In this document: one piece after another, positions 1 through 8,241 of the stretch | Layout: the number at the start of each line of letters is the position of its first letter | How positions within the stretch are numbered: position 1 is the first letter of the stretch | Made by a program: the position numbers and the translations under genes | From: Nitrospira sp. | Lineage (GTDB): Bacteria > Nitrospirota > Nitrospiria > Nitrospirales > Nitrospiraceae | Assembly (NCBI GenBank): GCA_005116885.1 | Contig: SWDP01000006.1 | Coordinates: forward strand, 11,945-45,915 | Length of the DNA: 33,971 nucleotides | Direction of reading: 5' to 3' | The notes under the pieces: generated by a model | Told to the model about the DNA's origin: nothing | Database searches by the model: none | Seen by the model: the letters and a program-made list of their open reading frames with translations, nothing else

Positions 1-80
1 CTAGCTTGCTGGCGACAGTCCCGAAGCAGGAAGTTGGGGTCAGGCATGACTATTGACTTATGCAGGCGAAGGCTTAGCCA

Positions 81-632
81 ATGAGTCTGACATTTCCTGT
101 CGACGCGAAACTCAAAGATGGCTCGCCTGTTCAGTTGGTGCTGGCCGACAATCAGGATATTGAGCTGCTACGAGACCTCTACCGGGTCATCGTCGAAGAG
201 GGGACGTCGTACCCGCATGACCGGTTCCCGGAGCAGGATGCCTTCATGGACTATTGGTTTCGCGGCAAGAGCACGGTGGCGGCCTACGTGCCGGACCGAG
301 CCGGTGCGGTGGGCATGGTCGGGGCGTTCTACCTCAAGGCAAACTGGCCGGAGCGGGCAAAACAAGTGGCGAACGCCGGTTTCATCGTTGCACCAGACTG
401 GCGCAATAAAGGTCTGGGTTGGCTGTTGGGCGCCACGATGCTGGCCTATGCCAAGCAACTCGGCTACCGCAGCGTGATCTTCAACCTGGTATTTTCTGAA
501 AATGTGGCCGCGCGCCATCTCTGGGACAAACTTGGCTTCAAAGAGCTGGGCGTGATCCCCGGCGCGGTGCGGAAGAACGACGGGACGTTTCAGGATTCGA
601 TTATTATGTTTCGATCGTTGCTTGGAAGTTAG
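81..632 (+). CDS. GNAT family N-acetyltransferase
   Basis: This 183-residue protein has the GNAT fold signature and would transfer an acetyl group from acetyl-CoA to an unknown amine substrate. The acetyl-CoA binding motif A appears as a beta strand (GFIVAP) followed by R108-N-K-G-L-G113 and a hydrophobic helix. Motif B appears as N-V-A-A-R-H-L-W-D-K-L-G-F at about residues 141-153, a typical GNAT C-terminal signature. The length is normal for a single-domain GNAT. The ATG at 81 is used; the bases before it contain only a weak AAGG purine run. It stands alone, followed by a repeat-bearing intergenic region. The substrate cannot be told from sequence. The family is secure; the specific role is unknown. 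Confidence 0.9.
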   Translation: MSLTFPVDAKLKDGSPVQLVLADNQDIELLRDLYRVIVEEGTSYPHDRFPEQDAFMDYWFRGKSTVAAYVPDRAGAVGMVGAFYLKANWPERAKQVANAGFIVAPDWRNKGLGWLLGATMLAYAKQLGYRSVIFNLVFSENVAARHLWDKLGFKELGVIPGAVRKNDGTFQDSIIMFRSLLGS

Positions 633-656
633 TCTGCCTCTTTTCATTGCTCCTAA

Positions 657-797
657 CAGGCTGCGGAAAAACTCTGTGCGCACGCCGGAATTTCTGGTTC
701 AATCAAATAAACAAGACAAACCAATCAAACCAATTAAACGGGACAAACCGAACAGACCAAATGAACAAGTCGGACTGGCGGATTTTTTCAGCATCCT
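657..797. repeat. degenerate inverted-repeat element with an AC-rich core
   Basis: The left end (CAGGCTGCGGAAAAACTC, 657-674) and the right end (CTGGCGG then TTTTTTCAGCATCCT, 775-797) are imperfect inverted copies of each other. The right end matches the terminus of the better preserved element at 20443-20578. The interior, roughly 695-771, is not shared with that copy and is a low-complexity tract of degenerate ACAAACC and CAAACCAAT units. It ends 17 bp before the next gene, so the element may form part of that gene's 5' region. Confidence 0.5.
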
Positions 798-814
798 ACT
801 AGAGGAGGAACGTT

Positions 815-1249
815 ATGGAGAGTGAAGCAGTGAATGAAGCCACACGCCGGGCTTGGCGCGAGCTAGGGTTTTTTTGCGGTCGAAACGATGCCGCGAAGGA
901 GTGGCGCATTGTTGGGTCGGTGGCGGGTTTGAGGAAGTTCGCTGCCGAAGTACGCAAGTATGCCTCTAATCCAGCGCACGATCGGCTGTCGGAGTACACC
1001 CAGTTCGGACCGGCCATGAATCTTGAAATTGGCACCTCGCATCAAACGGAAATCACTGAGCAGTGGATTGGCGGTCCGTTGGTGGATCTACTCCGCCTCG
1101 CGACGTTTATTGAGCGGAGCGCGCAAGCCAATGTGGTCGGGACGTGCATTGCGTTGCGCTCGAATTTCTCGCCCATGGCTCCCTATGAACTTATCTTGGA
1201 CGTTCGCGATGATGCGTTTGACCCTGGACTCGCCGACTTGGTGAAATGA
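815..1249 (+). CDS. conserved-looking hypothetical protein, 144 aa
   Basis: I do not recognise a named family. The gene is probably real because a strong Shine-Dalgarno sequence (AGAGGAGGAAC) sits just before the ATG at 815. The protein is soluble, with no signal peptide or membrane segment. It has a charged N-terminal helix, a middle stretch with S-E-Y-T-Q-F-G-P and a block T-E-Q-W-I-G-G-P-L-x-D-L-x-R-L, then a C-terminal L-D-V-R-D-D-A-F-D-P. This pattern vaguely recalls small immunity-type or uncharacterised proteins, but that is only an impression. No partner gene is adjacent. The final TGA is followed by about 60 bp and then a terminator hairpin that serves the opposite strand. Confidence 0.75.
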   Translation: MESEAVNEATRRAWRELGFFCGRNDAAKEWRIVGSVAGLRKFAAEVRKYASNPAHDRLSEYTQFGPAMNLEIGTSHQTEITEQWIGGPLVDLLRLATFIERSAQANVVGTCIALRSNFSPMAPYELILDVRDDAFDPGLADLVK

Positions 1250-1310
1250 GTAAGGGGCAGGCATAGCTGTTGAATAGACACCGGCGCTGAAGATGTCGAG
1301 ATCGTGAAAA

Positions 1311-1341
1311 GAACAAGGGGCTAGCTCAGATCCCTTTGTTC
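1311..1341 (-). terminator. Rho-independent terminator downstream of the retropepsin-like gene
   Basis: Read on the minus strand, GAACAAAGGG and CCCCTTGTTC form a ten-base-pair stem with one mismatch and an 11-nt loop, followed at once by TTTT. It lies about 35 bp past the stop codon of the minus-strand gene at 1376-2164. There is no T-run on the plus strand, so it is assigned to the minus direction. Confidence 0.7.
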
Positions 1342-1375
1342 CAAGGTTGCCCATGATGTATTTAACCTGATCCGA

Positions 1376-2164
1376 CTACCCCTTTCCTCCCTCAAAATTC
1401 TTCCTGTCCGGAAAAGACAAAATTCTTTGAAGAACGCACTCTTTGAAAAGGCCTTTCCACCATTGCTCGTTATGCCCACCAGGTGAGTTCGGATCAGGCG
1501 ATAGCGCTTCGAAGACCACCACTCGCTTTACGGAATCGATTTTCATTGAGTACTTGGACATGAAATCCATACCGATGAGTCCCTCATATGCAGGGGATGA
1601 TAATGATTTGATAATAGTGGCGGGGATAAAGAAATCCTTTGCTCCCCCCACCTGAACCGTATCAATGAAAGTGCGAATTGAAGGAGTGTTTCCCCCGATG
1701 CCACCGGCTGTGGCGTGAACCTTGCCTTCGTCATTACCGAATATTCCAAGTTTTTCGGCAAGTTGGGTTGAGATCACTAAGCCGGGCGCACCGGTGTCGA
1801 GGATCATAGGGGCGGTCACAGTATCGTTGAACATGACGGACACAATAACCCGTTGTGCTGACCCTTCATACGCTTCGAACGGTACTTCATAACTAGTGAG
1901 TGTTGGCTTTTCTCCCTGACTTTCTAGGGTGCGGCTACGTGAGTTGGTGTGAGGCCCTTCCGAGCGAGATTGTTGTGGCAATTTCGCTTCTTTGAATTTC
2001 TCCAGCTTTACCTGGCCTCGGTATTTCGCTGGAACGGTGTCCGTAGAATCAGAGAAATGTAGCGTGCCTTTCTCATCGGTCCATTGAACCAAGTCTCCGG
2101 CAAACGTAGATGAAAGGGATGCGAGCAGGACCACGAGCAGGACGCTCAGAGAAGTTCTATACAT
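1376..2164 (-). CDS. secreted retropepsin-like aspartic protease with N-terminal DUF4124 domain
   Basis: The 262-residue form starts with a clear signal peptide (basic MYRTS, a run of Leu/Val, then A-S-L-S-S-T-F-A-G), so it acts in the periplasm or outside. Residues 24-58 resemble DUF4124 (V-Q-W-T-D-E-K-G-T-L-H-F-S-D). The C-terminal half is a single-chain retropepsin-like domain: the catalytic D123-T-G sits in a hydrophobic M-I-L-D-T-G-A context and a G-L-I-G-M-D-F segment follows near 190, as in bacterial aspartyl protease families. Such domains usually act as dimers. Longer starts exist at 2212 (ATG) and 2227 (TTG), but they place about 20 polar residues before the signal peptide and have no ribosome binding site. 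The substrate is unknown. Confidence 0.8.
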   Translation of the reverse strand: MYRTSLSVLLVVLLASLSSTFAGDLVQWTDEKGTLHFSDSTDTVPAKYRGQVKLEKFKEAKLPQQSRSEGPHTNSRSRTLESQGEKPTLTSYEVPFEAYEGSAQRVIVSVMFNDTVTAPMILDTGAPGLVISTQLAEKLGIFGNDEGKVHATAGGIGGNTPSIRTFIDTVQVGGAKDFFIPATIIKSLSSPAYEGLIGMDFMSKYSMKIDSVKRVVVFEALSPDPNSPGGHNEQWWKGLFKECVLQRILSFPDRKNFEGGKG

Positions 2165-2227
2165 GCTCCACCATTTTTGCTTTATCCGTGCAGCCGGAGG
2201 CTCATGGTTCATGATGGCATTGAACAA

Positions 2228-2574
2228 CCGAGCTACATCGAAAACTCGAACCGTCTACGCCACTATGAGTTCCGGTAGAGATAGCACAGTGCGGAAAGTG
2301 GCCAATATGACTTCATAGGGGCCATTGGGCCTTGATGTGCCAGGCTCTTGCTGAAAACATTAGCAGGAATGGGCTGTTTCAGGAAGAAGAAATCCATTAC
2401 AGATTCGGACTCCTTCCTCATTCATTGGCGATGGCGGCTAGGGATCTGTCCGACATTACCTTCGTGACGAGGCGAAGGAGCTACGACCAGATGCAGAGCC
2501 GAAAATGACGCAGATGGTCGCGGGACGTTCGGTGCAGTAAAACGGTCAATGTTGAACAGCCTGCTAGGCAAGAC
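2228..2574. other. intergenic region without a recognisable gene
   Basis: Nothing coding can be supported in these bases. Close to the right end, GAACAGCCTGCT (about 2553-2564) resembles the tip of the CAGGCTG-type repeat end seen at 657, so a repeat remnant is possible. Both flanking genes are on the minus strand, so this region should hold the promoter of the retropepsin-like gene, but no convincing hexamers were found. Confidence 0.4.
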
Positions 2575-5241
2575 TCATTCATTTTTGTAGGGGGTTCTCC
2601 TGAGCCCTCGTGAAGCTGGCCTGTTTTGCTGAAAATGCTGCCGGACCAGTGTTTCGACTGAAGTGAAGTGCCGGTCGGGGAGATTTTTGAATCGCCGTTT
2701 GCAATCGAGGAGGGCTTCGTCCGCTGTGGCGAAGGGTTCGATTACTGACATGAGGTGATTGTGGTAGTCCATAAGTTTCAGCTCAACGGTTCTCAGATGA
2801 CTAGGATCGCCTGCGATGGCGAGTGCGGCGTCGGTCTGATCGCCGGCTGCCTCGACTAGCGCTTGGAAGCAGAGGCCCTTCAATCGTTGCGTCACGGTAC
2901 TACGGTCCCACCCTAACGTTTTTGCTGTCGCCTGCATGTCGAAGCTGTGTTGACGGAGGCAATGCAATACCGCGGCATCGCTAGCCGGATCTGGGAGAAT
3001 TTGTGATGTCTTGGTTCGACCTGCCGACTGAAGGGCGTTGTCGAGTCGTAATGATTCTTTGTTGAGCAGGGGGCCGTCACTGAGCGCGATAGCCTGTTCC
3101 AGACAATGCCGGAACTCCCGCACGTTTCCTTTCCATTCATGTTCGATCAGCGTCCGAAGGGCCTCGTTCGAGAGCTGTGGGATCGGTTTATTCATCTGAG
3201 TGGCGATGTCGTGGAGAAACGTTTCTGTGAGGATCGGGACGTCGTTCATGCGTTCTCGCAACGGTGGGAGTCGGAACACCAGACCGGTCAGGCGAAAATA
3301 GAGATCCTCACGGAACCAGCCTTCAGACACTCCGCGCTGCAGATCGCGGTTCGTGGCGGCGACAATCCGCACATCCACCGTGGTGGGGAGCGTGGCACCG
3401 ACGCGATAGAAAGATTTCTCCTGTAAGATTCGCAGTAGCTTGCTCTGGTGATCCAATCGCAGATCGCCGATCTCGTCCAGAAAAATAGTTCCATGGTTGG
3501 CCAGTTCGAAGTAGCCGCGCCGGTCTCCCGTCGCGCCGGTGAAACTGCCTCTCGTGTGCCCGAAGAGTTCACTTTCAAACAACTCTGGGGAAATTGCTGC
3601 CATGTTGACGGCGATGAAGGTTTTGCCGGCGCGTGGACTGAGCCGGTGGACCGCCCGGGCAAAGAGTTCTTTCCCGGTCCCCGGTTCGCCGAGCACAAGG
3701 ACCGTCAGAGGCGACTTGGCCCCTTTCTTGAGATCCCGGTACAGGCGCAAGAGGCCGGGGTCTTGCGTGATGATGCCGAGCTGCCGACATTCATCTCGCA
3801 GGCGCGCGAGTTCTGTGTCGTCTATTGCCGTGGGCTCGTGTGTGGCAGCACGCAGATTATGCAATTGCTGTTCGAGTCCTCCCAGCTTCTTGCGCGCGTC
3901 ATCTTCCTGTGTTCGGGCATCGGCGAGTTGGGAGCGAAGGACGTCTGCGGATCTGGAGAGTTCTTCCTGCTGGCCCGTCGATTGTGTGATAGCGGCTCGT
4001 GCGACGTCGAGGTCTTCCTGCAACGTGTCTGCTCGGGTTTCCCGCAGCACAAGTGCTTCGCGTACGGCGTTGGTTTCCTGCTGCAGGTAGAGCATGTCCT
4101 GTTCGATGAGCATCAGCCGCTGATGAGCGGTGAGGTGGCTCCAAATAGTGGCGCCGACGAGCACCAACAGAGCCGCCGTCATGGGCATGGCGAGGGGAAG
4201 CACCAAGTGGGCCATCGTGAGCGCGAGGATCATGACGACTCCATATGAGGCCATGGCTTTCCCCGCAAAAAGCAGGCTGATCGCCCCTCTGAAACGAATC
4301 AGGGTCCAGGCAACCAACCAGGCTACGAGCAGCGTCAGCAACGAACGGCTGGTGACACCGAGTTGGTAGAAGTGATTGCCAGTCAGCAGCATGTTGAGGA
4401 CGTGGAGATGTGCAACCGCGCTCGTGATCGTCTGTCCCGTGGGCAAGAGCGAGCTTCCTCCCGTGACAGGATTCGGGAGAAATACGACGATCTTACCCTT
4501 GAACCACTCGGTCAGCCGGTCGCGCTCGTGATGCTCGATGGCGTTCCAGACGGATGACAAAGGAACGGTTGGAAGGGCATTGATTGTTCCATTGCCGACG
4601 TAGTTGATTAAAAGAGACGTTGTGCTTCCTTGTGAAAATGACAGCCTTGTTGGTGAAGTTTGTTGTTGAAATGCCTCGAACAGTGCAATACCGAATGCTG
4701 GGATGGATTGCTTATCTCCGGTTACCGTCACAGGTACTGTTCGTGTGACACGATCAAGATGGGGCGTGACGACAAGATGACCTGCGATCGTTTCGGTTGA
4801 GACCAGCGTTGCCTCAGGGCTTTCTACCACGACAATGGGGCCGGCGGCGCTTATGGCTTCTAGCAGCAAGGCATCGCTCTCAGCCCCGCCGAGCTGAGAA
4901 GGACTAGCGTGGTCGAGGCGATGATCGAGGCCGATCGTGAGAGCGCCGGATTCATGCGCACTGGTCAGCAGGCGTGCGAGAACGGCGCGGTCCCATGGCC
5001 CGGCACCGAGCGCTTCTTCACTGGCCAGATCTCGCGTGACAATGAGAAGGGATTGGCTGACTGGGATAGGTGCGCGATCGGTCAGCCAGAAATCGTATGC
5101 GGTCCAGTCCAACGCCGTAAATGTCGATGAGGCTGCAGCCCACAGTCCGAGCGCCATGACGGTCGCAAGCAGCCCCATGGCGCCGGCCTGGAGCCAGGAA
5201 GAGCTGAGAAATTGTCGCCACAGGCGTGAAGTATCGAGCAT
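2575..5241 (-). CDS. membrane-anchored sigma-54-dependent activator with CHASE2 sensor domain
   Basis: This 888-residue protein joins an extracytoplasmic sensor to a sigma-54 activator. A membrane segment at about 16-36 is followed by a CHASE2 domain (about 40-290, starting L-D-W-T-A-Y-D-F), then two or three membrane segments (about 300-370) and a coiled coil (about 375-465). The AAA+ domain has Walker A G518-E-P-G-T-G-K-E, the sigma-54 contact loop G-S-F-T-G-A near 565-570 (usual form GAFTGA) and Walker B I-F-L-D-E-I-G-D-L near 586-594. A short helix-turn-helix lies near 768-790, followed by about 100 residues of unknown function. It has no response-regulator receiver domain, so it would act as a one-component transmembrane regulator. 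The exported TPR gene at 5251 is 9 bp upstream and probably co-transcribed. The ligand and target genes are unknown. Confidence 0.92.
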   Translation of the reverse strand: MLDTSRLWRQFLSSSWLQAGAMGLLATVMALGLWAAASSTFTALDWTAYDFWLTDRAPIPVSQSLLIVTRDLASEEALGAGPWDRAVLARLLTSAHESGALTIGLDHRLDHASPSQLGGAESDALLLEAISAAGPIVVVESPEATLVSTETIAGHLVVTPHLDRVTRTVPVTVTGDKQSIPAFGIALFEAFQQQTSPTRLSFSQGSTTSLLINYVGNGTINALPTVPLSSVWNAIEHHERDRLTEWFKGKIVVFLPNPVTGGSSLLPTGQTITSAVAHLHVLNMLLTGNHFYQLGVTSRSLLTLLVAWLVAWTLIRFRGAISLLFAGKAMASYGVVMILALTMAHLVLPLAMPMTAALLVLVGATIWSHLTAHQRLMLIEQDMLYLQQETNAVREALVLRETRADTLQEDLDVARAAITQSTGQQEELSRSADVLRSQLADARTQEDDARKKLGGLEQQLHNLRAATHEPTAIDDTELARLRDECRQLGIITQDPGLLRLYRDLKKGAKSPLTVLVLGEPGTGKELFARAVHRLSPRAGKTFIAVNMAAISPELFESELFGHTRGSFTGATGDRRGYFELANHGTIFLDEIGDLRLDHQSKLLRILQEKSFYRVGATLPTTVDVRIVAATNRDLQRGVSEGWFREDLYFRLTGLVFRLPPLRERMNDVPILTETFLHDIATQMNKPIPQLSNEALRTLIEHEWKGNVREFRHCLEQAIALSDGPLLNKESLRLDNALQSAGRTKTSQILPDPASDAAVLHCLRQHSFDMQATAKTLGWDRSTVTQRLKGLCFQALVEAAGDQTDAALAIAGDPSHLRTVELKLMDYHNHLMSVIEPFATADEALLDCKRRFKNLPDRHFTSVETLVRQHFQQNRPASRGLRRTPYKNE

Positions 5242-5250
5242 GAGTATTCT

Positions 5251-6510
5251 CTACGGTCCTACAATTTCTGCCAAAATCGCTTTCGATTCTTGCTTGGGCA
5301 GCCCCTTCAGCATTGCCTTGGCTTTCTGCACATCTGGCGTGACACCGAGGCCTTTGCCATAGATGCGTGCCAGCGCTTTCTTTGCCGGAATGAACCCATC
5401 GCCAGCAGTGCTGGTAAAGCATGTCAGAATGCGTGCGTCGAACTGAGTGAGCCTGGTATCGAGCCCGGTCTCATACAGGCGCGCTAGTTCGTCGTGCGCA
5501 GTCTCGCCCAGCGCAAAGGCTTCGGCAAACAGAGCCGTGACTCCATTGGGTGATTGGCTATCTTTGAGCAGGGTGATGCCCAAGGGTTCACCAGGGTCGG
5601 TCCTACTGACATCCGGGTAGTCAGCCCAGAGTTGATCGCGATACTGACTGAAGCCTTCGTATGCATCCTTTCTTCGGCGATCGGATTGATCGGGCGAAAG
5701 CGCTTGTCGGCGAAGTTGTGAAAGGGATTCTGCCGCGCGCTGCTGGCCGAGCTCGACAGCTTTGGCCCACCAGTGGATCGCCAGTGCGAGATTCTTTTCA
5801 ACGCCCTGCCCGTTGCGATAGGCGTTTCCCATGAAGTACTGCGCCTGGGGAATCCCGCCGATTGCGGCATCTTCCATCAATTGTGTGGCTTCTCGATGTT
5901 GATTCGTCAGCTTCAAGATCAATGCAAGGCGATAGCGGGCGTCGGGAAAGTGCGGGTGCAGTTCCAACGCTCGGCGATAGGATTGGATCGCCGCGGTGAG
6001 GTGGCCCAGCGAGTACTGGACACTGGCCAGGCTGTAATGCGCGAGCGTAAGTTCTGGATCGAGCCGAATGGCTTCCTTCAAAGCCATGGCAGCAGGGCGG
6101 CCTTCCTGTTTGGCCATGAGTGTGATGCCAAGTTGCATATGGGATTCGGCGTTGGTTGGATCGATCGTGATTGCAACACGGCATTCATCGATGGCTGTGT
6201 CGAGATCACCGATACGATAGAGTCCCTGAGCCAGCTTGAGCCGGTCGTCTGCACTGTCCGGGGACAGCCGGACTGCATTGCGTAACCTACCCAGTGCTGT
6301 CACGGCGTCCTCTCGCTCATGCGTCAAGAGCTCGGGGAGGCGCGGTTCATCCGGAGGTATTGGAGCAGGCAGGGATTCGGAAGACGGAGGCGGGGACTCA
6401 ACCACCGGGGGCGGTACGTCTTCGAGCGCCTGCGCGAACGACGAATGGATGGGGAGTTGGGTGATGAGAGATGCGAACAAGAGGGTTACAAGCACCGATC
6501 GGCGACGCAT
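5251..6510 (-). CDS. exported TPR/Sel1-repeat protein
   Basis: The 419-residue protein starts with a signal peptide (MRRRS, hydrophobic core, S-S-F-A-Q) and a proline-rich spacer (P-P-P-V-V-E-S-P-P-P), so it probably works in the periplasm. Residues about 65-200 form TPR repeats (for example L-A-Q-G-L-Y-R-I-G-D-L-D-T-A-I). Sel1-like repeats follow (Y-F-M-G-N-A-Y-R-N-G-Q-G-V near 225), with another near the C terminus (I-Y-G-K-G-L-G-V). Such proteins are scaffolds for protein-protein contacts. The ATG at 6510 is preferred over the one at 6555 because it begins directly with the signal peptide and has an AGG six bases upstream. It ends 9 bp before the CHASE2/sigma-54 activator, which suggests that the pair works together, perhaps with this protein presenting a signal to CHASE2 (inference). 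Confidence 0.85.
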   Translation of the reverse strand: MRRRSVLVTLLFASLITQLPIHSSFAQALEDVPPPVVESPPPSSESLPAPIPPDEPRLPELLTHEREDAVTALGRLRNAVRLSPDSADDRLKLAQGLYRIGDLDTAIDECRVAITIDPTNAESHMQLGITLMAKQEGRPAAMALKEAIRLDPELTLAHYSLASVQYSLGHLTAAIQSYRRALELHPHFPDARYRLALILKLTNQHREATQLMEDAAIGGIPQAQYFMGNAYRNGQGVEKNLALAIHWWAKAVELGQQRAAESLSQLRRQALSPDQSDRRRKDAYEGFSQYRDQLWADYPDVSRTDPGEPLGITLLKDSQSPNGVTALFAEAFALGETAHDELARLYETGLDTRLTQFDARILTCFTSTAGDGFIPAKKALARIYGKGLGVTPDVQKAKAMLKGLPKQESKAILAEIVGP

Positions 6511-6585
6511 TGGAAACCTGTGACCCTCCCTGGGATGGGTGAACAACCACGTCATTATAGCAGCTCATAGCATCTCCGGGTGCGT

Positions 6586-6613
6586 GCCTCTTTACGTGGG
6601 AGAGTAAAGAGGC
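6586..6613. other. perfect 10-bp hairpin upstream of the TPR gene
   Basis: GCCTCTTTAC and GTAAAGAGGC form a perfect ten-base-pair inverted repeat around an 8-base loop. Neither strand has a T-run after it, so it is not a standard terminator. It lies 76 bp upstream of the start at 6510 and could be an operator or a leader hairpin. Confidence 0.4.
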
Positions 6614-6645
6614 GGTTATCAAGCTTCGTTGAGGTGAGGTTCTAT

Positions 6646-6909
6646 TTAAGTCGGCGGAGGGTGATTCTGAAAAGCAAGAAACATGGTTCCGATACAGGCA
6701 TGCCCAGCCCCGATACTGAGTGTGGAGAAGAAGTTACCAGGGACAAGTACCCACGGGGAATAACACCGAATCAGTGCTTGTATACCACCGCGCTCACTTA
6801 GGTAGAAGGATCCAAAGAGTAGAGCAGCAAACAGGGGTAGGATAACAATATTGACCCAGAGGGTCGCTGTTTCATGAGAGGCGGGGAGGTAGTCAGAGAT
6901 TAGCCTGAG
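6646..6909 (-). pseudogene. possible decayed membrane-protein fragment
   Basis: An open frame of 87 codons on the minus strand has no usable start. It contains a strongly hydrophobic stretch (L-W-V-N-I-V-I-L-P-L-F-A-A-L-L-F-G-S-F-Y) and a second one near V-L-V-P-G-N-F-F. A TAG lies immediately upstream (6910-6912), and the frame continues beyond it for about a dozen protein-like codons (G-L-Q-F-L-L-V-D-P) until a TGA. This could be the remains of a small membrane protein or a chance open frame. I do not recognise a family. The region 6556-6995 holds no intact gene. Confidence 0.25.
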
Positions 6910-6995
6910 CTATGGATCTACCAAGAGGAACTGGAGGCCGTTGGTTGGTCAAAAGAAAGGGTGGTTTTTGTCACTGGTAGTGATGGTGGGACTTG

Positions 6996-7424
6996 CTATC
7001 TCAGTTTGGCGATTTCAGCACTGATACGTTGAATACTCGCCTGAAGTTCTACTGTAATTGGCTGGATCGGTTCATGCTGCACTCGCCACACTGGCTCGAG
7101 GGGAGCCGGGTCGCCAGCCAATCTTGGAATCACATGCCAGTGCATATGGGGGAGTTGGTTGCCGAGGAGTTCGTAATTGATCTTCTTGGCCTCGTAGATC
7201 TGTGAAAGAGCTTTTGCCACGAGATTGACCTCTTCCATCAACTGAGCCCGTTCTGTGGGGGCCAGATGAAAGAGCTCTGATGCGTGGTGTTTGAGCACGA
7301 CAACCGTCCAGCCGGGAAAGAATTGATCTTCGTGTAAATAGGCCTTGGAGAGGCTCATATCTGCGATGAAATGGCTTTCCCTCGGCCAGTTAGCTAGGCA
7401 GGCCTTGCACGTGGGGTCGCTCAT
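6996..7424 (-). CDS. HIT family protein (histidine triad nucleotide-binding)
   Basis: The 142-residue protein carries the histidine triad H93-M-H95-W-H97 followed by V-I-P-R, the signature of the HIT superfamily. These enzymes bind nucleotides and hydrolyse nucleotidyl-phosphate bonds; the middle histidine is the nucleophile. A C-A-C pair near the N terminus (C-K-A-C) may bind zinc, as in several HIT members. The ATG at 7424 is chosen because it overlaps the stop of the upstream gene as ATGA, a mark of translational coupling. A GTG at 7445 would add 7 residues inside that upstream gene. The exact substrate cannot be told. Confidence 0.92.
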   Translation of the reverse strand: MSDPTCKACLANWPRESHFIADMSLSKAYLHEDQFFPGWTVVVLKHHASELFHLAPTERAQLMEEVNLVAKALSQIYEAKKINYELLGNQLPHMHWHVIPRLAGDPAPLEPVWRVQHEPIQPITVELQASIQRISAEIAKLR

Positions 7425-8068
7425 GGCTGGTTGGTTTTGCGCCACTCTTCTTCTGTGATCACGCCCTTCTTGATCAACAACTGAGTCAGCTTATCGATGG
7501 AGTTGCGACTGGGTGTGCTTGGAGTAATTCCTGGCTGAACTGGGGATGCTGCTTGGGTTTGTTTCGGCTCAGGCGGCGGACGTTTTTGTCCCAACACTTT
7601 GAAGGAAGGTGTAAAGACCGAAACATAGTCCTTGTTTCTGAGACGCACTGTGACAGGGAGGCTGTCGGCCAGTGGGCCGAGGTCGGGGGTTGGCCCAAGT
7701 GGAATGCGAAAAAACGGTTTACCGTCGTCGGTTTCGCCGTCCTGCCCGAGTATGTCGAACCGTTTGAGGAAAGATTCGCCGGTTAATCCTTCTCGGTCTG
7801 CACCTGCAAGGTTGGCAATCTTATCGAGCACGATGACCAGCGAGTCGGCGATCAGCAAATCAGCGGAGTGGTTTCTGACACTGACGTCATAGCGGTATTC
7901 GCTCGTGAAGTTGTCGCGCCCTTTGAGCGTGACCACGACTGAGGCATTGCCGGTGAGGTCGGTGAGTTGATCCAGCGATGGGGCTGCGAATCCTGTGATC
8001 GAGGTCAGAAGGGTAGCGGTGCAGAGGAATACGCGCAGGACGATCTTAGATAGATATAGTCTGGTCAT
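7421..8068 (-). CDS. exported hypothetical protein with SHOCT-like C terminus
   Basis: The 215-residue protein has a signal peptide (hydrophobic core about residues 10-25, ending T-G-F-A-A-P) and is probably periplasmic. The middle part (V-V-V-T-L-K-G-R-D-N-F ... Y-D-V-S-V-R-N-H-S) looks like an all-beta domain. A proline/glutamine-rich linker leads to a short C-terminal helix pair (L-I-K-K-G-V-I-T-E-E-E-W) similar to the SHOCT-type module often found at the ends of bacterial proteins. It overlaps the downstream HIT gene by 4 bp, so the two are co-translated. I do not recognise a family for the main domain and assign no function. Confidence 0.75.
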   Translation of the reverse strand: MTRLYLSKIVLRVFLCTATLLTSITGFAAPSLDQLTDLTGNASVVVTLKGRDNFTSEYRYDVSVRNHSADLLIADSLVIVLDKIANLAGADREGLTGESFLKRFDILGQDGETDDGKPFFRIPLGPTPDLGPLADSLPVTVRLRNKDYVSVFTPSFKVLGQKRPPPEPKQTQAASPVQPGITPSTPSRNSIDKLTQLLIKKGVITEEEWRKTNQP

Positions 8069-8166
8069 CGTTCAGCCTGATTTATCCGGAACAATCTCCG
8101 TCGGACGTTCCGGTCGAGCATAGCAGAGATTAGGCCTTTCATCGAGGGTTAGTAGACGGGTTTGCC

Positions 8167-8196
8167 TTGACACCTCGTTTCGTCGAACGATATTCT
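8167..8196 (+). promoter_or_regulatory. candidate sigma-70 promoter of the HD-domain gene
   Basis: TTGACA (8167-8172) and TATTCT (8191-8196) are spaced by 18 bp, close to the sigma-70 consensus. The same TTG could be read as a start codon, but the promoter reading explains the hexamers better and leaves ATGs downstream. In the same divergent spacer, CCGGAAC (8086-8092) and GTTCCGG (8107-8113) form a perfect inverted repeat that could be an operator. Confidence 0.45.
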
Positions 8197-8241
8197 CCTC
8201 ACGGTCGTTTTTGTGATCCATGCACTGCGACACCCCGACTC

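Noticed and set aside
622-825. Plus-strand frame of 67 codons across the AC-rich tract
   Set aside because: It uses a TTG inside the acetyltransferase gene, and the low-complexity tract explains its odd composition (K, P, N, Q-rich).
3448-4248. Open frame of 266 codons on the plus strand
   Set aside because: It is antisense to the AAA+ and coiled-coil part of the sigma-54 activator, whose domains are complete. The translation has no family features.
8167-8241. TTG at 8167 as start of the HD-domain gene
   Set aside because: The bases form the -35 hexamer TTGACA of a likely promoter and there is no ribosome binding site before them.
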